Notes: generated by a model not told the origin, from the sequence alone. A stretch of 64,000 nucleotides of DNA from Clostridiales bacterium (GCA_021202925.1 JAJQCD010000038.1:1-64000), one strand, 5' to 3'; shown: positions 44,015 through 54,049, counted from the stretch's first letter. Numbers and translations are program-made.

Positions 44015-45013
44015 TCACAGTCTGGCAATGATGGCGTCTACATACTCTCTCGTCGTGGAAGTTCCCTCCAGATCCGGCGTCTTGATCGTGCCATCCAGGA
44101 GAACCGCGTCAATGGCGCCCCGGATCCGATCCGCCACTTCCGGCTTCCCGATATGATCCAGAAGCATACATGCGGACAGCAGCAGTGCCGTCGGGTTCGC
44201 GATACCCTGTCCGGCAATATCCGGTGCGCTGCCGTGTACTGCCTCAAACATCGCATAATCGTGGCCAAGATTGCTGGACGGCAGGAGCCCCAGGCCGCCG
44301 ATCAGACCGCTGATCAGGTCGGAAAGAACGTCTCCATACAGGTTCTCCGTCACAATGACGTCAAACTGATTGGGATGCATCACCAGCTGCATGGCTGTAT
44401 TGTCGATGATCATGTCATTGACCTTAATCTCCGGATACTCGTCTGCGATCTGATAGAAGGTATCACGGAACAGTCCGTCGGAGAGTTTCATGATATTTGC
44501 CTTATGTACACAGGTCACCTTTTTTCTGCCCTGCGCCACTGCGTAGTTGAAGGCGGAACGGATGATGCGTTCGCTGCATCTTCTGGTGATGATCTTAATG
44601 GAATGCGCCTCATCCGGACTCACCATCTCCTCAATGCCCATATACAGATCTTCCGTATTCTCACGGAACGTAACGATATCAATATCATGATAGTGGGTTT
44701 TGACCGCCTTGTTGGACTTTGCCGGGCGGATATTGGCGTAAAGGTCATATTTTTTGCGGATCGTAACATTCAGGGAACGAAACCCCTTGCCAAGCGGCGT
44801 CGTAATCGGGGACTTCAGCAGAACGTGCGTCCGGTCAAAGGACGCATATGCGGCCTTCGGCACCAGCTCCCCGTGCGCCTCATACTCCGCTGCTCCTACA
44901 TTAAAAATCTCATAATCCAGATCAGCGCCCGCTGCATCCATGATCTCCATCACCACATCTGTGATCTCCGGACCGATTCCATCCCCTTTAAATACGGTAA
45001 TTGTTGTGCTCAT
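44015..45013 (-). CDS. icd: isocitrate dehydrogenase (NAD-type, IDH/IPMDH family)
   Basis: 332 aa. Substrate loop SLNVTIRKKYDLYANIRP (Ser-Asn-Arg pattern of isocitrate enzymes, unlike isopropylmalate dehydrogenase), NTEDLYMGIE, catalytic Lys in HKANIMKLSDGLF, metal Asp in LYGDVLSDL, and NAD-site EAVHGSAPDIAGQGIANP. The compact length is that of the NAD-dependent form. Oxidises isocitrate to 2-oxoglutarate. Lies 2 bp after citrate synthase, so the pair supplies 2-oxoglutarate for glutamate synthesis. No aconitase gene is in the window. Confidence 0.9.
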   Translation of the reverse strand: MSTTITVFKGDGIGPEITDVVMEIMDAAGADLDYEIFNVGAAEYEAHGELVPKAAYASFDRTHVLLKSPITTPLGKGFRSLNVTIRKKYDLYANIRPAKSNKAVKTHYHDIDIVTFRENTEDLYMGIEEMVSPDEAHSIKIITRRCSERIIRSAFNYAVAQGRKKVTCVHKANIMKLSDGLFRDTFYQIADEYPEIKVNDMIIDNTAMQLVMHPNQFDVIVTENLYGDVLSDLISGLIGGLGLLPSSNLGHDYAMFEAVHGSAPDIAGQGIANPTALLLSACMLLDHIGKPEVADRIRGAIDAVLLDGTIKTPDLEGTSTTREYVDAIIARL

Positions 45014-45015
45014 CT

Positions 45016-46362
45016 CTACCTCTCCTCCATCCTGATATAATTCATGTTCTCACCAACATACTTCGTCGCCGGGCGCATAATCCTCCCGTCGTACAGCTTG
45101 TTCTCCACGTTGTGCGCCAGCCAGCCAATGGCCCGGCTGCAGACGAACAACGGTGTGTACAGATCGCGTGGAATCTGCAGCAGCTCATAAACAAAACCAC
45201 TGTAATAATCCACATTTGTCGGGATGCTGACTCCCTTTCGCTCCTTCATGACTTCCAGAGCCGCCTGTTCAAACCGCAGGCGGAAATCAAACTCAGTCAT
45301 TTTCCCCTTTTCCTGCGCAACCGCCTCACACCAGCTGCGCAGCATCTCCGCTCTTGGATCGGAAATGGTGTAAACCGCATGCCCGAAACCATAAATCAGC
45401 CCCTTGCGGTCATACAGTTTTCCATCCAGCAGCAGCCCTGCTATCTCCCGCAGCTTCGCATCATTCGCCGAATAACCGCCCGCCGCCGTAAGCACCGTGT
45501 CCATCATCTCCGCTACCTTGATGTTAGCGCCACCATGGCGTGGTCCCTTCATGGAACCAATGCTTCCACACATGGTAGAATAAATATCCGTGTCGGTCGA
45601 AGCGATCACCACATTCGTAAAGGTGGAATTGTTACCACCGCCGTGATCTGCGTGCAGCATCAACAGGGTGTCAAGAAGCCGCGCTTCCTTATCCGTGAAC
45701 TTCTGATCCCTGCGAAGCAGACTGAGAAAATTCTCCGCGATCGAATATTCCGGATTCGCATAATGTATAACCAGGCTTTCCCGATTGTAATAATGCACCT
45801 TGCTCTGGTAAGCGTAGCAAGCAATGGATGGGAGCTTTGCCACCAGGTTGACACCCTTGACCAGCGTCTCGAATACATCAATATTATCCGGATCCTCGTC
45901 ATAATTGTACAGCGTCAGCACGGCGTCCTGCAGTTTATTCATCAGATTCTTCCCCGGCATCCGCAGAAGATTCATCTCCACGAATTCATCCGGCAGCTGG
46001 TAGAAATTCCGCAGCAGTTCACAGAACGCATCCAGTTCGGAACGCTTCGGCAGATAACCGAACAGCAGAAGGAAACAGACTTCTTCATAGCCAAAATGAC
46101 TGTTCCATTTTCCTTCCACCAGTTCCTTCACATCGTAACCACGATAATACAGCCTGCCGGGAATTGCTCTGACTTCACCTGTCTCCTCATTCTTATCATA
46201 CCCGACTACATCCGATACCCGCGTCAGCCCCACCCGGACGCCCGTACCATCTTCATTCCGCAGGCCTTTTTTCACATTATACGTTTTAAAAAGCCCATTT
46301 GGAATATCCGTGTAATTTTGTGATTTGCCATAAAACTGAGCCAGATATTTCCCTTTGAACAA
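45016..46362 (-). CDS. gltA: citrate synthase
   Basis: 448 aa. Catalytic residues: His in LLMLHADHGGGNNST, His in YGFGHAVYTISDPR, Asp in IPTNVDYYSGF. CoA and oxaloacetate loops are present (SIGSMKGPRHGGANIKV). Slightly long N-terminal extension, as in other clostridial forms. Condenses acetyl-CoA and oxaloacetate. First gene of the gltA-icd operon. Confidence 0.95.
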   Translation of the reverse strand: MFKGKYLAQFYGKSQNYTDIPNGLFKTYNVKKGLRNEDGTGVRVGLTRVSDVVGYDKNEETGEVRAIPGRLYYRGYDVKELVEGKWNSHFGYEEVCFLLLFGYLPKRSELDAFCELLRNFYQLPDEFVEMNLLRMPGKNLMNKLQDAVLTLYNYDEDPDNIDVFETLVKGVNLVAKLPSIACYAYQSKVHYYNRESLVIHYANPEYSIAENFLSLLRRDQKFTDKEARLLDTLLMLHADHGGGNNSTFTNVVIASTDTDIYSTMCGSIGSMKGPRHGGANIKVAEMMDTVLTAAGGYSANDAKLREIAGLLLDGKLYDRKGLIYGFGHAVYTISDPRAEMLRSWCEAVAQEKGKMTEFDFRLRFEQAALEVMKERKGVSIPTNVDYYSGFVYELLQIPRDLYTPLFVCSRAIGWLAHNVENKLYDGRIMRPATKYVGENMNYIRMEER

Positions 46363-46724
46363 CGCAACGTCTCCTTTCTGTCGACCACCGGTCTTTTCTT
46401 TTTTATCGTCCCCTTTGTACTATACCTCATTTGAAGTCGTTTGTACAGCCTAAAAATTGTGGCTATCACATTCAAAAAATTGTGGTATGGCCGATTCAGA
46501 CAAAATATTACCAACATTTTTACAGATAAATGAACATATTTACCATTTTATTCCGATTGATTTCGATCATTTCATAGGACATTTGTTGCTTTTTTTCTCC
46601 TGATTCTCACAAATTTTGGTTCGTCAACATGACTGCAGAGGCTGCCATCTGCGCCATGCCCGGCACACTAGAAAAAGAGACGATGTCATCCATCGCCTCT
46701 TTGCTGTCTGATCTGATATTTATT
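46363..46724. promoter_or_regulatory. gltA promoter with upstream direct repeats
   Basis: Minus strand: -35 TGTACA (46442-46447), 17 nt, -10 TATAGT (46419-46424). Upstream of the -35 the 11-mer CCACAATTTTT occurs twice in the same orientation (plus-strand AAAAATTGTGG at 46452-46462 and 46475-46485, 23 bp apart), a likely activator or repressor site. GGAGACG precedes the start. The remaining 130 bp up to 46673 show no gene. Confidence 0.55.
46674..46702 (-). terminator. terminator after the export permease gene
   Basis: Stem AAAGAGACGATG/CATCGCCTCTTT (one mismatch), 5-nt loop, U-run on the minus strand. Confidence 0.75.
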
Positions 46725-47906
46725 CTATTCGCTTCTCAAGGCATCGATCGGGTTCAACTTTGCCGCCCGGCTGGCCGGCATATAACCGAACAGCAGTCCG
46801 ATGCCGACCGACACGCTGAATGAAACAATGACTGCCGCCGGAGTCGGTGTTGCGGAGAGCCCGGCCAGATTTCCCACGGCAGAAGTTGCAATGCTTCCCA
46901 GAATGATGCCGATGATTCCACCCAACGTGCTCGTCACGGCCGCCTCAATCACGAACTGCTGCATGATTACGATCCGTCTGGCGCCCAGCGCCTTGCGGAT
47001 ACCGATCTCCCGTGTACGCTCGGTAACCGACACCAGCATGATATTCATGACGCCGACGCCTGCCACCAGAAGGGAGATTCCCGCGATACCGCCCAGTCCC
47101 ATGGACACCATGGAAATCATGGAGTTCAGTTCATCCAGCATCTCACTCATGGAAGTTACCGTATACAAATCTTCGTTTTTCATCTTCTCATACAGAAAAT
47201 CCTCGATCATCGATTTGTAGGTTGAGGCATCCGTCAGGTCGGTAATTGTGAACGTGTAGTTGTTGACATAAGCGCTTCGCGCCAGCTTGGTCGCAGAGGT
47301 ATAGGGAATCCAGACGAAATCATCCGTTCCGCCTTCGTCCAGATCCGCATCGTCCGCCTGTTGCTCGATCACGCCGATGATAGTAAAGGCGTAGCCATTG
47401 ATCTTAATGGTCTCACCGTAAGCGGCCTGCGCGCCGCCATAGAGTTCATTCGCCACATAGGTTCCGATCACTGCTACCTTATGACGGGCTGCAATGTCGA
47501 TATACTGAATGCCGCGTCCATACTCCACTTCATAATCCACGATGGAGCGATAGTCCTCGCTGACGCCGGTGACCGACGTCGAAGTCAGATTATCATTGCC
47601 GTGCTTGACCGTGCTGCTCACGCTCACCGTCGGGGACATATTATCAAACACGTCCGTATTCTCATCGTAAAATTCATACATCTCATCAACGCTGACATTA
47701 CGCGAAGTCAGGTTGATGATATTGACCGTGATCCGGTTCGTGCCCATGCTGGAGAAGCTTTCGGTCATGTAGGACATATACGCATTGACAATGCTGACCA
47801 GAATAATCACCGACGCCACGCCGATGATAATGCCAAGCATGGTCAGAAAGGAACGCATCTTATTGCCCCAGATGCTTTTGATCGCCAGTCTAAATGATTG
47901 CAGCAT
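46725..47906 (-). CDS. MacB-type ABC export permease
   Basis: 393 aa. Four membrane helices: an N-terminal one (FLTMLGIIIGVASVIILVSIVN), then a large extracytoplasmic MacB_PCD domain (about 45-265), then three C-terminal helices in the FtsX domain (VGVMNIMLVSVTERTREIGIRKALGARR). Signature of MacB/LolCE-type exporters that move substrates across or out of the membrane using mechanical force. Its start overlaps the ATPase stop by 17 bp. It works with the adaptor and ATPase genes upstream. Confidence 0.93.
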   Translation of the reverse strand: MLQSFRLAIKSIWGNKMRSFLTMLGIIIGVASVIILVSIVNAYMSYMTESFSSMGTNRITVNIINLTSRNVSVDEMYEFYDENTDVFDNMSPTVSVSSTVKHGNDNLTSTSVTGVSEDYRSIVDYEVEYGRGIQYIDIAARHKVAVIGTYVANELYGGAQAAYGETIKINGYAFTIIGVIEQQADDADLDEGGTDDFVWIPYTSATKLARSAYVNNYTFTITDLTDASTYKSMIEDFLYEKMKNEDLYTVTSMSEMLDELNSMISMVSMGLGGIAGISLLVAGVGVMNIMLVSVTERTREIGIRKALGARRIVIMQQFVIEAAVTSTLGGIIGIILGSIATSAVGNLAGLSATPTPAAVIVSFSVSVGIGLLFGYMPASRAAKLNPIDALRSE

Positions 47907-48612
47907 AGTCTTTCACATCTCCGTTAAAGTTGATTTTCCCATCGTGAATCCGCACAACCCGTTTTGCCTCGACAGCAATGGAATTATCATGCGTGATCAT
48001 GACAATGGTATTGCCCTCCTCGTTCAGCTGCTTCAGGAAATTGAGCACCTCGCGGCTGGTTCGCGAATCCAGTGCACCGGTCGGCTCATCGGCCAGTATC
48101 AACGAAGGATTCCCGGCCAGTGCCCGCGCGATGGAGACACGCTGCTGCTGGCCGCCGGACAGCTGGTTGGGCATTTTCTTCCAGCGGTCTGCAAGGCCGA
48201 CCCGCTCCAGCGACTTCATCGCCCGCTCCCGGCGTTCTTCTTTCGAAACCTTCGCATAGAGAAGCGGAAGCTCCACATTTTCAAGGATCGTTGACTTGGG
48301 CAGCAGGTTATACTGCTGAAAGATAAAGCCGATCATGCGGTTGCGGATGTCCGCCAGTTCATCATCCGTCATCTGATCCACATCCTCTCCGCCCAGCAGA
48401 TAACTGCCGGATGTCGGCACATCCAGAGCGCCAATGATATTCATTAGCGTCGACTTGCCGCTTCCGGATTTACCGACGATCGCCACGAATTCGCCACGGT
48501 TGATCGTCAGCGTAATGCCGTCGTTGGCACGGACCTCTTCCGATCCCATTGTATAAATCTTGTAGATATCGGTCAGCTGAATCAGTGGCGCACCCATCTC
48601 GATCTCTGCCAT
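47890..48612 (-). CDS. MacB-type ABC export ATPase
   Basis: 240 aa from ATG 48612, with GGGGAGG 9 nt before it. An upstream start would add 22 unlikely residues. Walker [14 protein letters not shown]-loop FQQYNLLP, signature [15 protein letters not shown], Walker [14 protein letters not shown]-loop THD. Forms the nucleotide-binding dimer for the permease that overlaps it. Confidence 0.94.
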   Translation of the reverse strand: MAEIEMGAPLIQLTDIYKIYTMGSEEVRANDGITLTINRGEFVAIVGKSGSGKSTLMNIIGALDVPTSGSYLLGGEDVDQMTDDELADIRNRMIGFIFQQYNLLPKSTILENVELPLLYAKVSKEERRERAMKSLERVGLADRWKKMPNQLSGGQQQRVSIARALAGNPSLILADEPTGALDSRTSREVLNFLKQLNEEGNTIVMITHDNSIAVEAKRVVRIHDGKINFNGDVKDYAAII

Positions 48613-48723
48613 AAAGAATAACCTCCCCTGTCTCTGTCTGTATCCGGGATGTGCGCAAACACAGGATTCGCTGCACACATCCCTGTCATGTGAAGAGCAA
48701 GACCGTGGATCGACGGCTGCGTA

Positions 48724-50610
48724 TCAGCGCATACCGCCTCCGCCGCCTCCGCCGCCGGGACCGCCGCCGCTGTTGCCGCCGCCGCCCATGTTGCCGCCGC
48801 CCATGCCGCCGCCTTCCATGCCGCCCATACCGCCCATGCCGCCCATCTGGAACATGTCGGTGGTGCTGGTAGAGGACTCGTCAACGTAAACCGTGTCGCC
48901 TTCCTCGAGGCCACTCAAAATCTCAATGTAATCGTCGCTGCTCATGCCGATCTCGACTTCGACCGCCGTATACCCGGCCGGCACACCTCCGGTCGATTCC
49001 GTCACGGAATCATCCTTGAGATAGACCCGGTTGCCACGCATCAGCGCCCCGCTCGGAATGAGAAGCGTATCGTTCGATTCGCCCGTCGTGATCAGGCCAT
49101 CCACGTTCATACCCGGAAGCAGATAATCCAGCGCTTCTTCATCAAGCGTAACGGTGACCGGATAATTGGTTACGCCATTCGACTGGCTTCCTACCAGGCT
49201 GATCTTCGTCACAGAGCCGGTAAATGTCATGTCTTCGTAAGCGTCCGCGCTGACAGTCACAGACTGGCCAACCTCGACGCTGCCGATATCCAGTTCGTCG
49301 ACCGACATCTCAAAGGTCAGTTCCGACAGATCATAAATCACAGCCAGCGTCGTATCGCTGCTTCCGCTGCGGCTGATCTTGTCTCCGACCTTAACATCCT
49401 TGGAGATGACCTCTCCGGAGATCGGTGCCGTGATCGTATAATTATCATAAGTCTCCTGGTTCGAATCCAGATTGGACTGAGCCGATTCCACGGAGGATTC
49501 TGCGTTGTCAATCGCATCCTGGAAATCATCGAGAATATCCTGGACATCCTCACTGCTGATCTGGAAGATCGGTGTGCCGACCGCGACATAATCGCCTTCC
49601 GAGACCAGAAGCGATTCCACCTCGACACTGCCGCTCACGCCGGTCATTGCAGCGACCATCGTCGTATCCGTAACCGGCTCGAAGCTTCCTTCTACCGCGC
49701 ACAGGAAATCGCCGACACTCACGGTCGCCGTGTAATCCGAACTCAGGCCTCCCGGATTCGCTACCTGCACCGTAATATAGCGGACCATCCGCCCACCACT
49801 TAACACCTCATCCAGATTTGCCACCGCAGTGACTGTGCCGACCAGCTGCTCCGCCGTGTCCTCCAGCATAATGACTGCCTGGTTACCGACGCCGATGAGC
49901 GCCGCCTCCGCTGAAAGGAACGGTACCCGGATCTTCATCGTCGTGTCATCATAAATCGTGGCCAGCTGGGTATTGGATGAAACCTTGTCGCCCACATCGA
50001 TATTCAGTTCCTTGATATATCCGGTGCGAGTCGATTTGTATGTATTGCCGCTGTAATCCACGACCGCGTCGTTGTAATCCTCAACCGCGTCCTCATAATT
50101 CTTCTGGGCACGTTCCAGAGAATTCTGTGCCTGCCTCATCTGAGAATCCATGGAAGACGAATCGATCAGATAGAGAATCTGTCCTTCCTCCACCTGATCT
50201 CCCTCCTCAAAGTCCGCCTGAATCACTTCGCCCTCAACCAGAGAAGTAATCGTATAGGTATCCTTTGCCTCGATGGTGCCGGAAGAAGACAGCTGGGAGA
50301 CCAGATTGCCTCTCGTCACCTGCGCCGTCGTACTCGCACTGGCCATGGCCGTCGCCATCGCCTCCTGCTCCTTTTTCCTTCTCCAGAACAGGAATCCGCC
50401 TGCACCGACCGCGATCACCAGCACGAGGATGACGATCTGTTTCACTCGTCCGCCCTTCTTTTTGCGTCCGCTCTTCTTTTTAAAAAATTTCGCGAGCCCT
50501 TTCGGCGACGATTCCCCTTCTGCCACACTTTCTTCCTTCTGCGCAGCCGGCACGTCCTTCTGAGAGACTGCAATCTTTTCTGTCTCTGAATTCTTCTTTT
50601 TGAACAACAT
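48724..50610 (-). CDS. HlyD/MacA-type periplasmic adaptor with Gly/Met-rich tail
   Basis: 628 aa, much longer than the usual 350-420. A Lys-rich cytoplasmic start and one membrane helix (QIVILVLVIAVGAGGFLFW, near 65-83). Two lipoyl/coiled-coil segments follow: VEGEVIQADFEEGDQVEEGQ with a coiled hairpin near 135-175, and a second hairpin at VEGSFEP...DAIDNAESSVESAQSNLDSN. Beta-barrel and membrane-proximal domains lie at about 440-580. The last 45 residues are almost only Gly, Met and Asn (MGGMGGMGG repeats), a low-complexity extension with no known function. Links the exporter to the cell wall side. In the same unit as the ATPase and permease. Confidence 0.88.
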   Translation of the reverse strand: MLFKKKNSETEKIAVSQKDVPAAQKEESVAEGESSPKGLAKFFKKKSGRKKKGGRVKQIVILVLVIAVGAGGFLFWRRKKEQEAMATAMASASTTAQVTRGNLVSQLSSSGTIEAKDTYTITSLVEGEVIQADFEEGDQVEEGQILYLIDSSSMDSQMRQAQNSLERAQKNYEDAVEDYNDAVVDYSGNTYKSTRTGYIKELNIDVGDKVSSNTQLATIYDDTTMKIRVPFLSAEAALIGVGNQAVIMLEDTAEQLVGTVTAVANLDEVLSGGRMVRYITVQVANPGGLSSDYTATVSVGDFLCAVEGSFEPVTDTTMVAAMTGVSGSVEVESLLVSEGDYVAVGTPIFQISSEDVQDILDDFQDAIDNAESSVESAQSNLDSNQETYDNYTITAPISGEVISKDVKVGDKISRSGSSDTTLAVIYDLSELTFEMSVDELDIGSVEVGQSVTVSADAYEDMTFTGSVTKISLVGSQSNGVTNYPVTVTLDEEALDYLLPGMNVDGLITTGESNDTLLIPSGALMRGNRVYLKDDSVTESTGGVPAGYTAVEVEIGMSSDDYIEILSGLEEGDTVYVDESSTSTTDMFQMGGMGGMGGMEGGGMGGGNMGGGGNSGGGPGGGGGGGGMR

Positions 50611-50625
50611 TTTTCCGTTCTCCCG

Positions 50626-51726
50626 TTAATCTTCTACGTAATCAATAATGCTGTAGGTCTCATCGCCGCTGGAGCTGACTGTTTTCTCACAGATCAGCGT
50701 AACCGTATCTCCCACACGCAAAGAGCCATAGACAGAAAACGCAAACTGCATCTCTGAATTTCCCAGAGTGTACTCATTGTCATCACCGGACAAATAGATG
50801 GACGTCGGCGTCATAACCTCCGTCGAACTGTAATAAATATTCTCAACTGTGCCCCGGATTGCGCAGCGCCCTTCCTGAATCTCCGTCACGGAATCTGCAA
50901 TATAAGCCCAGATGGTTTTCGCCGTCTGATTGTAATAGACAACCACATAGTCGTTTGCCACATGCTGTTTCAGGATCTCGTAAGAGGAAGACTCGCCGTC
51001 GATAAAAATGCTGGCCTCCTGCACGTTGAACGGAATATAATTTCCCAGAACCCGTCCCTTCGGAATCAGCTTCGGTCCCACCAGATCGGTATCCGCCAGT
51101 TCCAGTGGATTGACCTCGCCGTCCGAATTCAGCGTCGCGCCCAGAATCGTCGCATAGGTGATGCCGTTCGTATTTTCCGTCTTCAGCAGATTATAGAACA
51201 GATCCACACAATCATTCTTTGTGAGAATCTCTTCCGGTTCCCGGTTCATATTCTCGTTCAGTTCCAGGGAATAAAACAATGCCATTCTCGAATAGGATGT
51301 GTTGCCGGTGAAATCATCGTTCGTGTAGCCGAGCAGCCCGAGAACTCCCCGAGCCGCCTCCTGCAGGGTAATCGGCTGATCCGGCTTGAACAGACCACCC
51401 AGATATCCGACCATCCAGCCCTGTTCTGCCGCAATGCGGATGCTGGCCGCGTACTCATGCGTCGCCGGCACATCCGAATACACCGACACATTACTGGTCA
51501 CCGGCAGGTAATCCGCATAGGTCGACGCATTCACCAGCATCTCAGCAAAATATCCTCTCGTCACAGACTCCGTCAGATTGGTGCTGACATTCTTAATAAT
51601 TCCGGCTATGCCGACGACCCTTCTCCGGTAAGAATCATTCGTATCTGCCGCCTGCGACACCATTGGAAGCACAGCTGTGGCCGCAACTGCCATTGCCATG
51701 GTCGCCGCTATTTGTCGTGTTCTCAT
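50626..51726 (-). CDS. SLH-domain surface protein
   Basis: 366 aa. Signal peptide (AATMAMAVAATAVLPMVSQA, cleaved near 27). Two to three S-layer homology repeats over about 40-175: ESVTRGYFAEMLVNAS with VYSDVPATHEYAASIRIAAEQGWM, PDQPITLQEAARGVLGLLGYT, and KNDCVDLFYNLLKT. A C-terminal beta-rich region follows (about 190-366). SLH repeats bind secondary cell-wall polymer. It lies 15 bp upstream of the adaptor gene and may be an anchoring partner or cargo of the exporter. Confidence 0.85.
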   Translation of the reverse strand: MRTRQIAATMAMAVAATAVLPMVSQAADTNDSYRRRVVGIAGIIKNVSTNLTESVTRGYFAEMLVNASTYADYLPVTSNVSVYSDVPATHEYAASIRIAAEQGWMVGYLGGLFKPDQPITLQEAARGVLGLLGYTNDDFTGNTSYSRMALFYSLELNENMNREPEEILTKNDCVDLFYNLLKTENTNGITYATILGATLNSDGEVNPLELADTDLVGPKLIPKGRVLGNYIPFNVQEASIFIDGESSSYEILKQHVANDYVVVYYNQTAKTIWAYIADSVTEIQEGRCAIRGTVENIYYSSTEVMTPTSIYLSGDDNEYTLGNSEMQFAFSVYGSLRVGDTVTLICEKTVSSSGDETYSIIDYVED

Positions 51727-51790
51727 ATTTCCCTCCTGTCGCGCGCAGCGCTTCTATTCTGATATCCTGACTGGTCAACAAACGTAAAAT

Positions 51791-51823
51791 GCCGGGGAAT
51801 GCGCCTCACGCACATTCTCCGGC
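51791..51823 (-). terminator. terminator after the phosphodiesterase gene
   Basis: 14-bp stem GCCGGGGAATGCGC / GCACATTCTCCGGC (wobble pairs), 5-nt loop, AUUUUA after it. The rest of 51727-51908 is AT-rich and probably holds the SLH gene promoter. Confidence 0.65.
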
Positions 51824-51908
51824 GACTGTAACAACTGTATCACCCGATTGTGTTCATTTTGTGTTCATTGTTTATTAATTTTGTGTAACTGTTTTCGTCA
51901 ATCGGACT

Positions 51909-52643
51909 TCAGGCACCGACGTGTTCGGCCACTTTGCGACCGATATCCGGGCGATTCGTGATGATCGCGTCCACGCCCATCCGCACCAGCCGTTCCATAT
52001 CCCCCGTTTCATTCACGGTCCAGACATGCACACGCAGATCCCGCTTATGCGCCCTTTTTACAAGCTTTTCATCCTGCAGATGATAGAGCGCCGGATGCAG
52101 CGCGTTCACTCCCAACTGGCGCGCATAATCAATGATATCCAGCCAGCCATCCGAGTAAAGGATGCCCGTTTTCACCTCAGAACCGCCGATCTTTTTGAGT
52201 TCCATCAGGCTTTTGTGCCAGAAGGAGGAGTAAATCACCCGGTCTTCCATCCCCATCTTCGCCGTCAGCTTCAACGTCTTTTCTTCTATATTTTTATATA
52301 GAACGATTCCGCTTTTGATCTCCACATTGACGGTCAGATTCGTTGGCCGCAGAAGTTCATACACTTCCTTCAACGTTGCGATTCTTGCGTCCGGATATTC
52401 CGGATGTGTGCGATTAAAGCGAAACTGTCTCAGCTCCTCCAGCGTATAATCGATGATCCGGCCGCTGCCGTTGCTCACCCGGTCGATGGTCTCATCATGC
52501 GCCACAACCAGTTTCCTGTCCTTCGTCATCTGTACGTCCAGTTCGACGCCGTCCGCTCCCTGGCGGACGGCAAGGTCAAATGCCTCCAGCGTATTCTCCG
52601 GCGCATAATCGGATGCGCCTCGATGCGCCCAAACCTTCGTCAT
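51909..52643 (-). CDS. glycerophosphodiester phosphodiesterase
   Basis: 244 aa, TIM-barrel GDPD family. Catalytic residues: His in WAHRGASDYAPENTLEAF, Glu/Asp in GADGVELDVQMTKDRKLVV and His in AHDETIDRVSNG, plus a Lys/Glu in VNVEIKSG. Cytoplasmic (no signal). Hydrolyses glycerophosphodiesters to glycerol-3-phosphate and an alcohol. Lies 11 bp after the binding-protein gene, so imported deacylated phospholipid head groups are the likely substrates. Confidence 0.94.
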   Translation of the reverse strand: MTKVWAHRGASDYAPENTLEAFDLAVRQGADGVELDVQMTKDRKLVVAHDETIDRVSNGSGRIIDYTLEELRQFRFNRTHPEYPDARIATLKEVYELLRPTNLTVNVEIKSGIVLYKNIEEKTLKLTAKMGMEDRVIYSSFWHKSLMELKKIGGSEVKTGILYSDGWLDIIDYARQLGVNALHPALYHLQDEKLVKRAHKRDLRVHVWTVNETGDMERLVRMGVDAIITNRPDIGRKVAEHVGA

Positions 52644-52654
52644 ATCGTTTTCTC

Positions 52655-54049
52655 CTAATTATTCAGCAGGTTGTATTCCTCGATGGAGCTGTTGATCTGA
52701 TTCGCAATCTTATTCAGCGTATCCTCCGGACTGACCTGGTTGTTAATCATATTTTCAATTTCCGTTTCCACAATGCTTCTCGCCTCAGAGAAGACACTGA
52801 CCAGCGCACCGGCAGATTCCGGGCTGGAATCGTGCAGCTGATCGATCGCGGTCTCAAACTGCGGATACTCCGCGATGTTGTCCAGGAAGAGCTGCTCGTC
52901 ATGCGCCTCCACATTAACCGGGAAGTAACCGGTCATCACATTCCAGTAGGCCTGACTCTCCGGGGAAACCAGGAATTTCACGAACTCCCAGACAGCTGCC
53001 TCGCGCTCCGGGTCTTCATTGTTCAGCGCCCAGAGTGAAGCTCCGCCAATGGAAACACCGCCCTGATCCTCATCCGATACCTTTGGGAAATAAGCTGTGC
53101 CAACTTCGAACTTGCCATTGACGTCATTTAAAATCTGCTTCAGAGAAGCCGTCGAAGCCAGCGTAATTGCTGCCTTTCCGGAGCTGAAATCTGCCAGTCC
53201 GGCATCTCCGCCACGGCCGACGTTCGGCGCATAGCCCTTGTCCGCCAGCGACTTCCAGGCGGTCAGTGTTTTCAGACCCGATCCGTTACTGTCAAATTCG
53301 ACCGCCGTCGCAATACCCTCACGGCCATTTCCGTTATTGACATAATGCTCGCCCTGCTTACAGGTGAACTGCTCAAAGAACCATCCGTAAATCGCCAGCG
53401 CAATCACTTCATCCGCACCGCCCTTCTCCAGCAAATCGTCGCCGATTGCCTCAATACCGGGCAGACTGTCCGGAATCTCGGTAATCCCGGCCGCTTCAAA
53501 CATGTCCTTGTTGTAATACATTAACGGTGTTGAAGAATTGAACGGCATGGAATACAGTTCATTGTCCACCGAGTAGTAAGCCGCGATATTCGGCTCGATC
53601 ACGCTCTCGTCCCAGCCGTCTGCATCAATCAGCTGCTGCATCGGAATGATCCAGCCCGAATCAATCATGAAACGGGTGCCGATGTCGTAAATCTGCACCA
53701 GATCCGCGCCCATATTACCGATCTGCGCGCTCTTCAGCTTGTTGATGGCGTCATCGTATGCACCCTGATACTGTGCCTCCACGGTGATCCCCTTCTCGTT
53801 TTCCTCATTGAACTTGTTGATCAGATATTCCATTGCCTCGCCATTCACACCGCCCATGGAATGCCAGAAGGTGATGGTCTGTCCTTCGCCGCTGCCGGTG
53901 AGTACGGCCGCAGTCTCCGCCGCCTGTGTATTTTCTGCTGTAGTCGAGGCCGCAGATGTCCCACTGGTTGTCTGCGAGCCGCCGCAGGCGGTCAGTCCGG
54001 TCACCATAGAAGCAGCCAGCATGGCCGCCAGAATTCTCTCTTTTTTCAT
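52655..54049 (-). CDS. UgpB-like extracellular solute-binding lipoprotein
   Basis: 464 aa from ATG 54049, with a lipobox GLTAC (Cys21 or so from this start). An upstream start at 54100 would add a non-signal stretch. It has the family 1 SBP fold: QTITFWHSMGGVNGEAMEYL, FNEENEKGITVEAQYQGAYDD, NSSTPLMYYNKDMFEAAG and the C-terminal ligand loop. Resembles the glycerol-3-phosphate/glycerophosphodiester binding proteins of the ugp system, and the neighbouring phosphodiesterase supports that, but sugar ligands remain possible. Confidence 0.88.
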   Translation of the reverse strand: MKKERILAAMLAASMVTGLTACGGSQTTSGTSAASTTAENTQAAETAAVLTGSGEGQTITFWHSMGGVNGEAMEYLINKFNEENEKGITVEAQYQGAYDDAINKLKSAQIGNMGADLVQIYDIGTRFMIDSGWIIPMQQLIDADGWDESVIEPNIAAYYSVDNELYSMPFNSSTPLMYYNKDMFEAAGITEIPDSLPGIEAIGDDLLEKGGADEVIALAIYGWFFEQFTCKQGEHYVNNGNGREGIATAVEFDSNGSGLKTLTAWKSLADKGYAPNVGRGGDAGLADFSSGKAAITLASTASLKQILNDVNGKFEVGTAYFPKVSDEDQGGVSIGGASLWALNNEDPEREAAVWEFVKFLVSPESQAYWNVMTGYFPVNVEAHDEQLFLDNIAEYPQFETAIDQLHDSSPESAGALVSVFSEARSIVETEIENMINNQVSPEDTLNKIANQINSSIEEYNLLNN

